A stretch of DNA of 64,000 bases from Xanthomonas dyei (GTDB taxonomy: Bacteria; Pseudomonadota; Gammaproteobacteria; Xanthomonadales; Xanthomonadaceae), in NCBI RefSeq assembly GCF_002939865.1, contig NZ_MDEE01000016.1:48695-112694 (forward strand), given 5' to 3'. The position numbers were made by a program, and so were the translations under genes. The number at the start of each line of letters is the position of its first letter. Position 1 is the stretch's first letter. The notes under the pieces were generated by a model. It was not told the DNA's origin, made no database searches, and saw nothing but the letters and a program-made list of their open reading frames with translations. Shown here piece after piece: positions 1-9,095 of the stretch.

Positions 1-1
1 G

Positions 2-1639
2 CAATCGCTCCAGGGCGACAGCCACGTGCGGGTGGCCTTGCAGGCCTCGCTCGATCGCGCGGTCGCGCCCTATCGCACACTCAAATTGCGCATTCTGCTG
101 CTGGCAGGTTTGGCGACCGCCGCCGCGCTGTGCGTGGCAATCTTTCTGGCACGCGGCGTCAGCAAACCGGTCGCGCAACTGGTGCAGGCCGCGCGACGCA
201 TCCAGCGCGGCGATTATCAGACGGCGGTGGACGTTCCGCCCGGTCGCGAGCTCGCCGAACTGGCCGATAGCTTCGGGCGCATGCAGCATCAGATCGCCAG
301 CCGCGAGCAACACATCCTGCACCAGGCGCGGCACGACGCATTGACCGGGCTGCCCAACCGGGTCTGGTTGCTGGAACGACTGAAAGACGTGACCGCGCAG
401 ACTGTCGCCTCTGGCGGCACCGCGGCGGTGCTGATCCTGGATCTGGATCGCTTCAAGGAACTCAACGACAGCCTTGGTCATGATTTTGCCGACCAGTTGC
501 TGGTCGAGGCCGGACGCAGGCTCGCCGAGGTGGTGCAGGAACCAAACCTGGTCGGGCGGCTGGGCAGCGATGAGTTCATGGTGATCGTGGCGCATGCCGA
601 TGCGACCACCGTGCAGCAGGACGCACAACGCCTGCTGCTGCAATTGCGTCGTCCGCTGGCGTTGCCGCAGGCACGCATCCAGCTCGAAGCCAGTATCGGC
701 ATCGCCCTGATTCCCGAACATGGCGCCGACCCGGACACCTTGTTGCGCCGCGCCGATATTGCGCGACGGCAGGTTGGAGATATCGCCACCATCGGTGCCA
801 GCGTCTACCGCATGGGACAGGACGAACAGCATCTGCGGCGGCTGCGCCTGACCGGCGATCTGCGCCAGGCCATTGGCGGTAACGAGTTGACTCTGCGCTT
901 CCAGCCCAAGATCTGCCTGCGCAGCGATCGCGTCGAACAGGTCGAAGTGCTGGTGCGTTGGCATCACCCGACGCTGGGCCCGATCGGTCCAGACGAATTC
1001 ATTCCGCTGGCCGAGCATTCCGGCGTCATCCATCCATTGACCCGCTTCGTGCTGGACGAGGCGCTGCGCTGCCAGGCGCGCTGGCGCACGCAAGGGCTGG
1101 AGCTGGGCATGGCGATCAACCTCTCGGCGCTGGATCTCGCCGATCCAGGCTTGCCCGATTATGTGCGTGCGCGGCTGGAACAGCATGCGGTGCCGGCGCA
1201 GTCGGTCACGCTGGAACTGACCGAAAGCGCCTTGATGCGCGATGTCGAATCCGCGCTGCACATGCTGCATCAACTGCGCAGCGTCGGCGTGCGTCTGTCC
1301 ATCGACGATTTCGGCACCGGCTATTCCTCGTTGGCCCAACTCAAGCGCATGCCGGTGAACGAATTGAAGATCGACAAGAGCTTCGTCATGCAGCTGGCCG
1401 AAGGTACCGACGATGCCTTCATCGTGCGCAGCACCATCGATCTTGGTCACAACCTGGGCCTGAGCGTGATCGCCGAAGGCGTCGAAAACGCCACTGCACT
1501 CGATCTGTTGCGCGGCTATGGCTGCGACATGGTGCAGGGCTATCTCTATGCACCGCCGCTGGAGCAGGCACCCTTCGTGGCGTGGTGCATGCGCCAACTC
1601 GGGATGTCCGCGCACTCGCAGATCGGAGCGCAAGGATGA
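2..1639 (+). CDS. HAMP-GGDEF-EAL cyclic-di-GMP phosphodiesterase (5' end outside window)
   Basis: The frame is open to the left edge, so this is the C-terminal part of a longer membrane sensor. Visible in order: a transmembrane helix (about residues 28-52), a HAMP linker, a GGDEF domain and an EAL domain. The GGDEF signature reads GSDEF. The EAL domain keeps EVLVRW (for EALxRW), ELTES, DDFGTGYSSL, KIDKSF and AEGVE, the metal and catalytic positions of active phosphodiesterases. Inference: it degrades cyclic-di-GMP in response to a periplasmic signal, with the GGDEF domain probably regulatory. Its stop overlaps the next start (ATGA), so it is probably cotranslated with the DUF3034 gene. The missing N-terminus would hold the sensor domain. 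Confidence 0.85.
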   Translation, partial: QSLQGDSHVRVALQASLDRAVAPYRTLKLRILLLAGLATAAALCVAIFLARGVSKPVAQLVQAARRIQRGDYQTAVDVPPGRELAELADSFGRMQHQIASREQHILHQARHDALTGLPNRVWLLERLKDVTAQTVASGGTAAVLILDLDRFKELNDSLGHDFADQLLVEAGRRLAEVVQEPNLVGRLGSDEFMVIVAHADATTVQQDAQRLLLQLRRPLALPQARIQLEASIGIALIPEHGADPDTLLRRADIARRQVGDIATIGASVYRMGQDEQHLRRLRLTGDLRQAIGGNELTLRFQPKICLRSDRVEQVEVLVRWHHPTLGPIGPDEFIPLAEHSGVIHPLTRFVLDEALRCQARWRTQGLELGMAINLSALDLADPGLPDYVRARLEQHAVPAQSVTLELTESALMRDVESALHMLHQLRSVGVRLSIDDFGTGYSSLAQLKRMPVNELKIDKSFVMQLAEGTDDAFIVRSTIDLGHNLGLSVIAEGVENATALDLLRGYGCDMVQGYLYAPPLEQAPFVAWCMRQLGMSAHSQIGAQG

Positions 1640-2508
1640 CGCATCGTTTCCGCGCCGCGCTCGTTTTTGCAGTGTGCAGTGTCGCGCTGATGCCAGCGCT
1701 TGCGGTTGCCGGCGACGGCCGTCTGCTCGCCACCGGCGGCGTGTCGATGATCGAAGGCAGCAGCGGTGGCGGCATCGTGCCGTGGGCCACGTTGTCCGGT
1801 TATGGCACCCGCGATGAGCTCGGCACCGTGCTGTTTGCCACGCATGTGGACAGTGGTGATTACCGGCTTGATGTGCAAGGCGCCGCGCTGACGGTCGGCA
1901 ACCGGCTGGAACTGTCGCTCGCGCGCCAGCGCCTGGATCTGGGCACCTTGCAGGATCGCCTTGCATTGCCGTGGAACGCGCTTGGCCAGGATGTCTTCGG
2001 CGCCAAGCTGCGCGTGTATGGCGATCTGGTCTACGGGCGCGCCCCGCAAGTCAGCGTCGGCGTGCAGTACAAGCGTTTGCGCGACGGTACGCTGCCACTG
2101 GCCATCGGTGCGCGCGACGACCACGGCACCGATGTGTATGTCAGCGCCAGCAGGCTGCTGTTGCAGGGCGCCGGCGGCTATCAATTGCTGCTCAACGGTA
2201 CGCTGCGCGCGACCCGCGCCAATCAGACCGGGTTGCTCGGCTTCGGCGGCGATCGTCGCAACAGCTATCGACTGGTCCCTGAGGCAAGCGCTGCGGTCGT
2301 GCTGTCGCCGTCGTGGGTGGTTGGTGTGGAATATCGCGACAAGCCGGACAATCTGGGCTTTGCGCGCGAACAGGCCTGGGCCGATGGTTTTGTCGCCTGG
2401 TTCCCCAACAAGCATGTCTCGCTGACTGCGGCCTGGGCCGATCTTGGCGACATCGCCACGCTGACCAACCAGCGCGGCCCGTATCTCTCCTTGCAGGTAG
2501 CGTTCTGA
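1636..2508 (+). CDS. DUF3034-family exported protein
   Basis: 290 residues with a clear Sec signal peptide (hydrophobic core after MTHRFR, cleavage near ALAVAG). The rest alternates short amphipathic strands and ends in aromatic-rich strands finishing with VAF, as in outer-membrane beta-barrels; this topology is inferred. It resembles the DUF3034 family, whose function is not established. The ATG overlaps the stop of the upstream cyclic-di-GMP gene, and its own stop overlaps the start of the globin gene, so the three form one translationally coupled unit. Confidence 0.75.
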   Translation: MTHRFRAALVFAVCSVALMPALAVAGDGRLLATGGVSMIEGSSGGGIVPWATLSGYGTRDELGTVLFATHVDSGDYRLDVQGAALTVGNRLELSLARQRLDLGTLQDRLALPWNALGQDVFGAKLRVYGDLVYGRAPQVSVGVQYKRLRDGTLPLAIGARDDHGTDVYVSASRLLLQGAGGYQLLLNGTLRATRANQTGLLGFGGDRRNSYRLVPEASAAVVLSPSWVVGVEYRDKPDNLGFAREQAWADGFVAWFPNKHVSLTAAWADLGDIATLTNQRGPYLSLQVAF

Positions 2509-2933
2509 TGAATCGATGGTTGCGGTGGTCCCTGCTATGCGCGCTGAGCTTGAGTGCCTGCGCCACCACGCAGCCGCCTCAAACGCTGTATGACGAACTC
2601 GGTGGGCAGGCCGGCATCGAGGCGCTGGTGGAAACCATGTTGTCGCGCATTGCCGACGATCAACGCATCGTCGACAAGTTCGCGCGGGTCAACATCGTCA
2701 TGCTCAACGCGCGTCTGGTGCAGAAGTTCTGCCATGTCGCCGATGGCCCGTGCCCGGATACCGCCAAATCGATGCAACAGGCGCATGCGCATCTGGCCAT
2801 CCGCGAGGGCGATTTCAACGCCCTGGTCGAAGATCTCAACTGGGCAATGGATCAACAAAAGATCCCGCGCCGCACCCAGAATCGCCTGTTGACACGATTG
2901 GCCGCCATGCACGGCGAGATCGTCAATCACTAA
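2508..2933 (+). CDS. Group I truncated haemoglobin-like lipoprotein
   Basis: 141 residues. The N-terminus is a lipoprotein signal with lipobox LSAC (Cys18), so the protein should be membrane-anchored outside the cytoplasm. The rest matches group I 2/2 globins: the opening YDELGG, a helix ending in ADDQ, and a proximal-His region AHAHLAI followed by DFNALVEDL. By eye, the B10 position normally held by Tyr is not Tyr, and the usual distal Gln is replaced by a hydrophobic residue, so ligand chemistry may differ from NO-detoxifying members. The start overlaps the stop of the DUF3034 gene by one base. Haem-based O2 or NO sensing for the upstream cyclic-di-GMP protein is inference only. Confidence 0.8.
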   Translation: MNRWLRWSLLCALSLSACATTQPPQTLYDELGGQAGIEALVETMLSRIADDQRIVDKFARVNIVMLNARLVQKFCHVADGPCPDTAKSMQQAHAHLAIREGDFNALVEDLNWAMDQQKIPRRTQNRLLTRLAAMHGEIVNH

Positions 2934-3158
2934 GAGCGGCTAACAAGCCGACTGTGCTCACCGCCACGCGGGCGCGGCCGGTGCTCGGTGCGGCATGGTC
3001 CACGCGTCCACGTCGTTTCTGAGGGCGCCGTCCGCACCCACCTGACGACTGCTCGCCAGGTTTTGTGAGTTGCTCCAAGTTTCGGAGTTGCATGCCGCAC
3101 GCAACGGCCGTGCAGAGCCGATGCTTCGCGATGCCACTGCCAAGCGGCGGTGAGGTAT

Positions 3159-3959
3159 TCAATCCAGCGGTCTTACCCGATGCGAGCCGCGCGCCATCAG
3201 CCGCAGCGCTACCGCATGCGGCAACAGGCGCAGGCCGGCATTGATCAGCCGATAGCGCCAGCCCGGCACCGCAAGCACCTGGCCGCGCTCCAATGCGGCG
3301 ATGCCGTACTCGGCCACCGCATCGGCCTGCAGCCAGGCCCAGCCGGGCAGGGTGGACATCGCTTCGCGGGTGCCGGTGACATCGTGGAACTCTGACCATG
3401 CAAAGCCCGGACACAGCGCGCACACCTTCACTGCGCAATCGGCGTTCTCCAGCGCCAGCGACTCGCTGAAGCGCAACATGAAGCTCTTGCTGGCCGCATA
3501 CAGCGTCTGCCCGTCGGCACTGGGCGTGAGTGCGGCAAACGATGCGACGTTGAGAATGCGGCCCTGGCCGCTGGCACGGATCATCGGCAACAACCGCCAG
3601 GTCAGCTCGCACACTGCGCCGATCATCACCTGCAGAAAGCGCGCATGCGTAGCCCAGTCGTTGTACAGGTAACGCCCCGGCACGCCGTAGCCGGCGTTGT
3701 TGACCAGCGTGCCCACTGTCCAGCCATTGCGCTGGATCTGCGCCACCAGCGCTTCGGCCGCCGCAGGGTCGGCCAGGTCGGCCGGCAGCACCTCCACCCG
3801 CACCTGCGCGCCCAGTTCGGCAGCCAGTGCCTGTAGTCGGTCCACCCGACGTGCGGTCAGGATCAATGGCACACCCCGTTTGGCGTATGCCCGCGCAATC
3901 TCGCGGCCGATGCCGCTGGAAGCACCGGTGACCAGCGCGAAGACAGGCGAAACGGACAT
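3159..3959 (-). CDS. Short-chain dehydrogenase/reductase (SDR)
   Basis: 266 residues from the ATG that has an AGGAA Shine-Dalgarno six bases upstream; an in-frame ATG 69 bp further out lacks one. It is a classical SDR: the Rossmann motif TGASSGIG near the N-terminus, NNAGYG, an active-site Ser in NVASF, and YAASK carrying catalytic Tyr and Lys. The substrate is unknown; the C-terminal part after WSEFHD resembles the DltE/YqjQ type of SDR acting on acyl or sterol-like substrates. It is divergent from tpiA, sharing a 112-bp intergenic region. Confidence 0.85.
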   Translation of the reverse strand: MSVSPVFALVTGASSGIGREIARAYAKRGVPLILTARRVDRLQALAAELGAQVRVEVLPADLADPAAAEALVAQIQRNGWTVGTLVNNAGYGVPGRYLYNDWATHARFLQVMIGAVCELTWRLLPMIRASGQGRILNVASFAALTPSADGQTLYAASKSFMLRFSESLALENADCAVKVCALCPGFAWSEFHDVTGTREAMSTLPGWAWLQADAVAEYGIAALERGQVLAVPGWRYRLINAGLRLLPHAVALRLMARGSHRVRPLD

Positions 3960-4071
3960 GGCAGGTTCCTGTTGGGGGAGGGGTGGGACAGGCGACGGAC
4001 AGAAGTGTGCCGGTTGCCGACAGGGCATGGGCTATTCTGTCGCCTGTCTTCCCCTCAGGAACCTGCGCCTG

Positions 4072-4827
4072 ATGCGTCGAAAGATCGTTGCTGGAAATTG
4101 GAAGCTGCATGGCAGCCGCGCCTTCGCCACCGAACTGGTGGCTCAGGTTGCCGCGCACATGCCCCTGGCGGGTGTCGATGTCGTCATCCTGCCGCCACTG
4201 CCTTACCTCGGCGACCTGATCGAGGATTTCGAGGCGCACTACCTGTCCTTTGGAGCCCAGGACGTCAGCAGCAACGAGAAGGGCGCCTACACCGGTGAGG
4301 TCTCGGCCACGATGCTGGTCGATGTCGGCGCCGAATACGGGTTGGTCGGCCACTCCGAACGCCGCCAGTACCACCAGGAAAGCAGCGAGCTGGTGGCGCG
4401 CAAATTTGCCGCCGCCCTCCATGCCGGCTTGATCCCGGTGCTGTGCGTTGGGGAATCGCTGGAACAGCGTGAAGCCGGTCAGACGGAGGCAATCCTACGT
4501 GCCCAGTGCGAACCGGTGCTGGCATTGGTCGGCAGCGAGGGCTTTGCCCGCGCGGTGCTGGCCTATGAACCGATCTGGGCGATCGGGACCGGACGCACCG
4601 CCAGTCCGGAGCAGGCGCAGGCCGTGCACGCCTTCCTGCGTGGCGAAGTCGCGAAGGCGGATGCTAGAATTGCCGACTCTCTGCCCATCCTGTACGGGGG
4701 CAGTGTCAAGCCCGACAACGCCAGCGAGCTGTTCGCGCAGCCCGATGTCGATGGTGGGCTTGTCGGAGGCGCCTCCTTGGTGGCCGAAGATTTCCTGGCC
4801 ATTGCGCGTGCGGCGGCCGCTTGTTAA
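4072..4827 (+). CDS. tpiA: Triose-phosphate isomerase
   Basis: 251 residues, the usual length. It interconverts dihydroxyacetone phosphate and glyceraldehyde 3-phosphate in glycolysis and gluconeogenesis. Active-site residues are present: Lys11 in GNWKLH, His in GHSERR, Glu in AYEPIWAIGTG, and the phosphate-binding YGGSVK and GGLVGGASL. secG follows 33 bp downstream, an arrangement common in this group. Confidence 0.98.
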   Translation: MRRKIVAGNWKLHGSRAFATELVAQVAAHMPLAGVDVVILPPLPYLGDLIEDFEAHYLSFGAQDVSSNEKGAYTGEVSATMLVDVGAEYGLVGHSERRQYHQESSELVARKFAAALHAGLIPVLCVGESLEQREAGQTEAILRAQCEPVLALVGSEGFARAVLAYEPIWAIGTGRTASPEQAQAVHAFLRGEVAKADARIADSLPILYGGSVKPDNASELFAQPDVDGGLVGGASLVAEDFLAIARAAAAC

Positions 4828-4860
4828 CCCATTAAGTTTTGTCCGGGGACGGATTTCGAA

Positions 4861-5334
4861 ATGCTGATGTTGATCCTCAATGTGGTCTACGTGCTGGTCG
4901 CGCTGGCGATGATTGCGCTGATCCTGATGCAGCGTGGTGCGGGTGCGGCGGCCGGTTCGGGCTTCGGCGCGGGCGCCTCGGGCACGGTGTTCGGTTCGCA
5001 GGGCGCGTCGAACTTCCTGTCCAAGTCGACCAAGTGGCTGGCGGTGGTGTTTTTCAGCATCAGCCTGTTCATGGCGTGGTACGCCACCCACGGCGCCCGT
5101 CCGACCGATCAGAACCTGGGCGTGATGTCGCAGTCCGCCACCCCGGCACCGGCTGCGGCCGGTGAGCTGACCCAGCCGTTGCCGCAGTCGCCTGCCACTG
5201 GCGCGGTACCGACCGCTCCGTCGCAGCCTGCTCCTGCCGCCGCGCCCGCTGCTGCACCGGTGCAGGCCGCACCTGCGCCGTCGACGCCCGCGGCCAGCGA
5301 AGAAAACGCTTCGGAACCAGCACAAAAACGCTGA
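4861..5334 (+). CDS. secG: SecG subunit of the protein translocase
   Basis: 157 residues. Two transmembrane helices (residues ~3-20 and ~52-72) flank a Gly/Ala-rich loop containing GSGFGAGASGTVFGS, as in SecG of the SecYEG channel. The C-terminal half is a long Ala/Pro-rich tail of about 75 residues not present in the 110-residue E. coli protein. It starts with ATG shortly after tpiA. The adjacent tRNA-Leu downstream is the usual secG-tRNA-nuo context. Confidence 0.95.
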   Translation: MLMLILNVVYVLVALAMIALILMQRGAGAAAGSGFGAGASGTVFGSQGASNFLSKSTKWLAVVFFSISLFMAWYATHGARPTDQNLGVMSQSATPAPAAAGELTQPLPQSPATGAVPTAPSQPAPAAAPAAAPVQAAPAPSTPAASEENASEPAQKR

Positions 5335-5383
5335 AGCCGGTTACAATACGCTGCGCACTGGGATGCCCAGCGGCGCAAAGTAT

Positions 5384-5468
5384 GCCCAGGTGGCGGAATT
5401 GGTAGACGCACTACCTTGAGGTGGTAGCGACTTAGGTCGTAGGGGTTCGAGTCCCCTCTTGGGCACCA
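5384..5468 (+). tRNA. tRNA-Leu(GAG)
   Basis: 85 nt including the encoded CCA. The acceptor stem GCCCAGG pairs with CTTGGGC. The anticodon stem CTACC/GGTAG encloses loop TTGAGGT, giving anticodon GAG. There is a long variable arm and T-loop TTCGAGT. A TACAAT -10 box lies at 5342-5347, just after secG; I see no good -35. Confidence 0.97.
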
Positions 5469-5573
5469 TTGTTTGGCTGCAGTTCCTGCGCATTGCGATG
5501 TGTCGCGCGCGGGGTCTGCCTATACCCCATGCCGGCACGCGGCGCGTGCGGGCAGAGGCAAGAGAGAATCGCT

Positions 5574-5930
5574 GTGCTGGCCGAATATTTGCCGAGTCTG
5601 CTGTTTCTGATCGTCGCCACCGGCATCGGCATCGTGCTGATGTTGATTGGTCGGTTTCTCGCTCCGCGCAGCCCGGACGCGCGCAAGCTTTCGCCGTACG
5701 AGTGTGGCTTCGAGGCATTCGAAGACGCGCGCATGAAGTTCGATGTGCGCTACTACCTCATCGCGATCCAGTTCATCGTGTTCGACCTGGAAATCATCTT
5801 CATCGTGCCGTGGACACAGGTGTTCATGGAGATCGGCGCACGTTCGCTGGTCACCATGGGGCTGTTCGTCGGCATGTTGTTCCTCGGCTTTATCTACGTG
5901 TGGAAGAAGGGAGCGCTGGAATGGGAGTGA
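5574..5930 (+). CDS. nuoA: NADH-quinone oxidoreductase subunit A
   Basis: 118 residues from GTG, the normal NuoA length. It has three transmembrane helices with the conserved loop PYECGFE and the acidic FDLEIIF in helix 2. It is a membrane subunit of complex I near the quinone site. It is the first gene of a 14-gene nuo operon and overlaps nuoB by 10 bp. Confidence 0.95.
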   Translation: MLAEYLPSLLFLIVATGIGIVLMLIGRFLAPRSPDARKLSPYECGFEAFEDARMKFDVRYYLIAIQFIVFDLEIIFIVPWTQVFMEIGARSLVTMGLFVGMLFLGFIYVWKKGALEWE

Positions 5931-6475
5931 TTCAGACCCTGGATCGTCTGATGACCAACCCGATGCCGGAAGGCCGGGTGGAAGACATCCTGCGCCCGGA
6001 CGGCGAAAACCCGCTGCTCGAAAAGGGCTACGTGACTACCAGCGTCGACGCATTGTTGAACTGGGCGCGGACCGGTTCGATGTGGCCGATGACCTTCGGT
6101 CTGGCCTGCTGTGCTGTGGAAATGATGCACGCCGGCGCTTCGCGTCTGGATCTGGACCGTTACGGCGTGGTGTTCCGCCCGTCGCCGCGCCAGTCCGACG
6201 TGATGATCGTGGCCGGCACCCTGGTCAACAAGATGGCCCCGGCGCTGCGCAAGGTCTACGACCAGATGCCGGACCCGAAATGGGTCATTTCGATGGGCAG
6301 CTGCGCCAACGGCGGCGGCTACTATCACTATTCGTATTCGGTGGTGCGCGGTTGCGATCGCATCGTGCCGGTGGACATCTATGTCCCGGGCTGCCCGCCG
6401 ACCGCCGAGGCGCTGGTCTACGGCATCTTGCAGCTGCAGAAGAAGATCTGGCGTACCCAGACGATCGCGCGCTGA
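5921..6475 (+). CDS. nuoB: NADH-quinone oxidoreductase subunit B
   Basis: 184 residues. It carries cluster N2, the last [4Fe-4S] before quinone. Cysteine ligands are visible as the tandem pair in LACCAVEM, one in MGSCANGGG and one in VPGCPPTAE. The start overlaps the end of nuoA. Confidence 0.97.
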   Translation: MGVIQTLDRLMTNPMPEGRVEDILRPDGENPLLEKGYVTTSVDALLNWARTGSMWPMTFGLACCAVEMMHAGASRLDLDRYGVVFRPSPRQSDVMIVAGTLVNKMAPALRKVYDQMPDPKWVISMGSCANGGGYYHYSYSVVRGCDRIVPVDIYVPGCPPTAEALVYGILQLQKKIWRTQTIAR

Positions 6476-6511
6476 CACCCGTCTTCTCCTACCGAGAGCA
6501 GCCAAGCCCCC

Positions 6512-7264
6512 ATGGCAGAGCAAGCATCTTCCTTCACTGACCGACTTGCGGCACGTTTCGCCGGTGCGCAGATCGCCGTGGCATTGCCGCGCGGCGAGGT
6601 GACGCTGGAAGTCGCCGCGGCCGATTGGCATACGACCTGTCTCGCACTGCGCGACGAGCTCGGTTTCGAGCAGCTCAGCGACCTGTGCGGCGTCGATTAC
6701 CTGGGCTACGGCAGCGACGAGTGGGATACCGCCGATGTGTCGTCGCAGGGGTTCAGCCGTGGCGTCGAAGGCAAGGCCGTCGGTCGCTTCGGTTGGGGCG
6801 AATTTCCCAGCCAGGAAAGCTCAACCGGCGCGCATGCGCAGCACATGCCCAAACAGCGTTTTGCGGTGGTCGCCCAACTGATTTCCTACCAGCACAACCA
6901 GCGTCTGCGTGTGCGTTGCTACGCACCGGACGAGCAGGTGCCGGTGGTGGCGTCGGTCACCGATATCTGGCCGGGCGTGAACTGGTTCGAGCGCGAAGCA
7001 TTCGACCTGTTCGGCATCGTGTTCGACGGTCACCCGGACCTGCGCCGCATCCTGACCGACTACGGATTCGTCGGCCACCCGTTCCGCAAGGATTTCCCGC
7101 TGATCGGCAACGTCGAAGTGCGTTACGACGAAGAGCGCAAGCGCGTGGTGTACGAACCGGTCACCTCGGTCGAGCCGCGCGTCGGTGTGCCGCGCGTGAT
7201 TCGCGACGATGCCCGTTATGAGACTGCCGCCGGTGAAGTGGGCAAGTCGGAGACCGCCAAGTGA
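6512..7264 (+). CDS. nuoC: NADH-quinone oxidoreductase subunit C
   Basis: 250 residues. It is a peripheral-arm subunit with the 30-kDa signature [22 protein letters not shown] split around residues 150-175. It is separate from nuoD here, unlike the fused nuoCD of E. coli, and overlaps nuoD by 4 bp (GTGA). Confidence 0.96.
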   Translation: MAEQASSFTDRLAARFAGAQIAVALPRGEVTLEVAAADWHTTCLALRDELGFEQLSDLCGVDYLGYGSDEWDTADVSSQGFSRGVEGKAVGRFGWGEFPSQESSTGAHAQHMPKQRFAVVAQLISYQHNQRLRVRCYAPDEQVPVVASVTDIWPGVNWFEREAFDLFGIVFDGHPDLRRILTDYGFVGHPFRKDFPLIGNVEVRYDEERKRVVYEPVTSVEPRVGVPRVIRDDARYETAAGEVGKSETAK

Positions 7265-8568
7265 GTGAGTTCCGCCAGGCAACCGATGCCTTCGCGAGCA
7301 ATCCTGTCGAAAGCAAGCAGGAAATCCGCAATTACACGATGAACTTCGGCCCGCAGCATCCTGCGGCGCACGGCGTGCTGCGCCTGATCCTGGAAATGGA
7401 CGGCGAGACCGTGGTGCGCGCCGACCCGCATATCGGCCTGCTGCACCGTGGCACCGAGAAGCTGGCCGAGTCCAAGCCGTTCAACCAGTCGGTTCCGTAC
7501 ATGGATCGCCTGGATTACGTGTCGATGATGTGTAACGAGCACGCTTACGTGCGCGCGATCGAGTCCCTGATGGGCATCGAAGCGCCCGAGCGTGCGCAGT
7601 ACATCCGCACCATGTTCGACGAGATCACCCGCATCAAGAACCACCTGATGTGGGTGGGTTCCAATGCGCTCGATCTGGGTGCGATGGCAGTGATGCTGTA
7701 CGCGTTCCGCGAGCGCGAAGAATTGATGGACGTGTACGAGGCGGTCAGCGGCGCGCGCATGCACGCGGCCTACTACCGTCCCGGTGGCGTCTACCGCGAT
7801 CTGCCCGATCGCATGCCGCAGTACAAGGAATCCCGCTGGCACAAGGGTGGGGCGCTGAAGAAGCGCAACGCTGCGCGCGAAGGCACGATGTTGGATTTCC
7901 TCGAGGATTTCACCAACACCTTCCCGGCGCGCGTGGACGAGTACGAAACGCTGCTGACCGATAACCGCATCTGGAAGCAGCGTACCGTCGACGTCGGCAT
8001 CATCAGCCCGGATCTGGCGCGCGCCTGGGGCATGACCGGCCCGATGCTGCGTGGCTCGGGCATCGAGTGGGATTTGCGCAAGAAACAGCCGTATGCCAAG
8101 TACGACGCGGTGGATTTCGATATTCCGGTCGGCACCAACGGCGACTGCTACGACCGCTATCTGGTCCGCGTGGCCGAGATGCGCGAATCCAACCGCATCA
8201 TCAAACAATGCGTGAAGTGGCTGAAGGCCAATCCTGGCCCGGTCATGGTCACCAATTTCAAGGTCGCTCCGCCAAGCCGCGAAGGTATGAAGGACGACAT
8301 GGAAGCGCTGATCCATCACTTCAAGCTGTTCAGTGAAGGCTATTGCGTGCCGGCCGGCGAGACCTATTGCGCGGTCGAAGCGCCCAAGGGCGAGTTCGGC
8401 TGCTACCTGATGTCCGATGGCGCCAACAAGCCGTTCCGCCTGCATCTGCGCGCGCCCGGTTTTGCGCATCTGTCGTCGATGGATGCGGTGGTGCGCGGTT
8501 ATTTGCTGGCCGACGTCGTGGCGATGATCGGTACTTACGATTTGGTTTTCGGTGAGGTTGACCGATGA
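7261..8568 (+). CDS. nuoD: NADH-quinone oxidoreductase subunit D
   Basis: 435 residues from GTG, overlapping the nuoC stop. It is the 49-kDa subunit that forms the quinone pocket with NuoB. Visible: [26 protein letters not shown], and the C-terminal DLVFGEVDR typical of the family. It overlaps nuoE by 4 bp. Confidence 0.97.
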   Translation: MSEFRQATDAFASNPVESKQEIRNYTMNFGPQHPAAHGVLRLILEMDGETVVRADPHIGLLHRGTEKLAESKPFNQSVPYMDRLDYVSMMCNEHAYVRAIESLMGIEAPERAQYIRTMFDEITRIKNHLMWVGSNALDLGAMAVMLYAFREREELMDVYEAVSGARMHAAYYRPGGVYRDLPDRMPQYKESRWHKGGALKKRNAAREGTMLDFLEDFTNTFPARVDEYETLLTDNRIWKQRTVDVGIISPDLARAWGMTGPMLRGSGIEWDLRKKQPYAKYDAVDFDIPVGTNGDCYDRYLVRVAEMRESNRIIKQCVKWLKANPGPVMVTNFKVAPPSREGMKDDMEALIHHFKLFSEGYCVPAGETYCAVEAPKGEFGCYLMSDGANKPFRLHLRAPGFAHLSSMDAVVRGYLLADVVAMIGTYDLVFGEVDR

Positions 8569-9092
8569 AGGCGACGGGTAATTTCGAAGCGGCGCGCGAC
8601 GTCGATCCGCAGGTGGTGCTGAGCGACAAGACGCGCGCGCACATCGATCATTGGCTGGCCAAGTTTCCGCCCGATCGCAAGCGTTCGGCGGTGCTGCAGG
8701 GCTTGCACGCGGCGCAGGAGCAGAACCAGGGCTGGCTGACCGACGAGTTGATCGTTGGCGTGGCCAAGTATCTGGAGCTGCCGCCGGTGTGGGCCTACGA
8801 GGTCGCCAGCTTCTACTCGATGTTCGAGACCGAGAAGGTCGGCCGCCACAACGTGGCGTTCTGCACCAACATCAGCTGCTGGCTCAACGGCGCCGAAGAT
8901 CTGCTGGCGCACGCGGAAAAGAAACTGGGTTGCAAGCTGGGGCAATCGACGGCCGATGGCCGCGTCTACCTCAAGCGCGAAGAAGAGTGCCTGGCGGCCT
9001 GCTCGGCAGCGCCGATGATGGTCATCAACGGCCACTACCACGAGCACCTGACGAAAGAGAAGGTCGACGCGCTGCTGGACGGGCTGGAGTAA
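8565..9092 (+). CDS. nuoE: NADH-quinone oxidoreductase subunit E
   Basis: 175 residues. A thioredoxin-like fold carries one [2Fe-2S] cluster, with ligands in CTNISC and CLAAC. It is part of the NADH-dehydrogenase module with NuoF. ATG overlaps the nuoD stop. Confidence 0.96.
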   Translation: MKATGNFEAARDVDPQVVLSDKTRAHIDHWLAKFPPDRKRSAVLQGLHAAQEQNQGWLTDELIVGVAKYLELPPVWAYEVASFYSMFETEKVGRHNVAFCTNISCWLNGAEDLLAHAEKKLGCKLGQSTADGRVYLKREEECLAACSAAPMMVINGHYHEHLTKEKVDALLDGLE

Positions 9093-9095
9093 GAC

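Noticed and set aside
2923..4422. Long minus-strand open frame across the SDR and tpiA genes
   Set aside because: It lies out of phase with clear SDR and triose-phosphate isomerase genes; its translation is Arg/Gly-rich low-complexity without domains.
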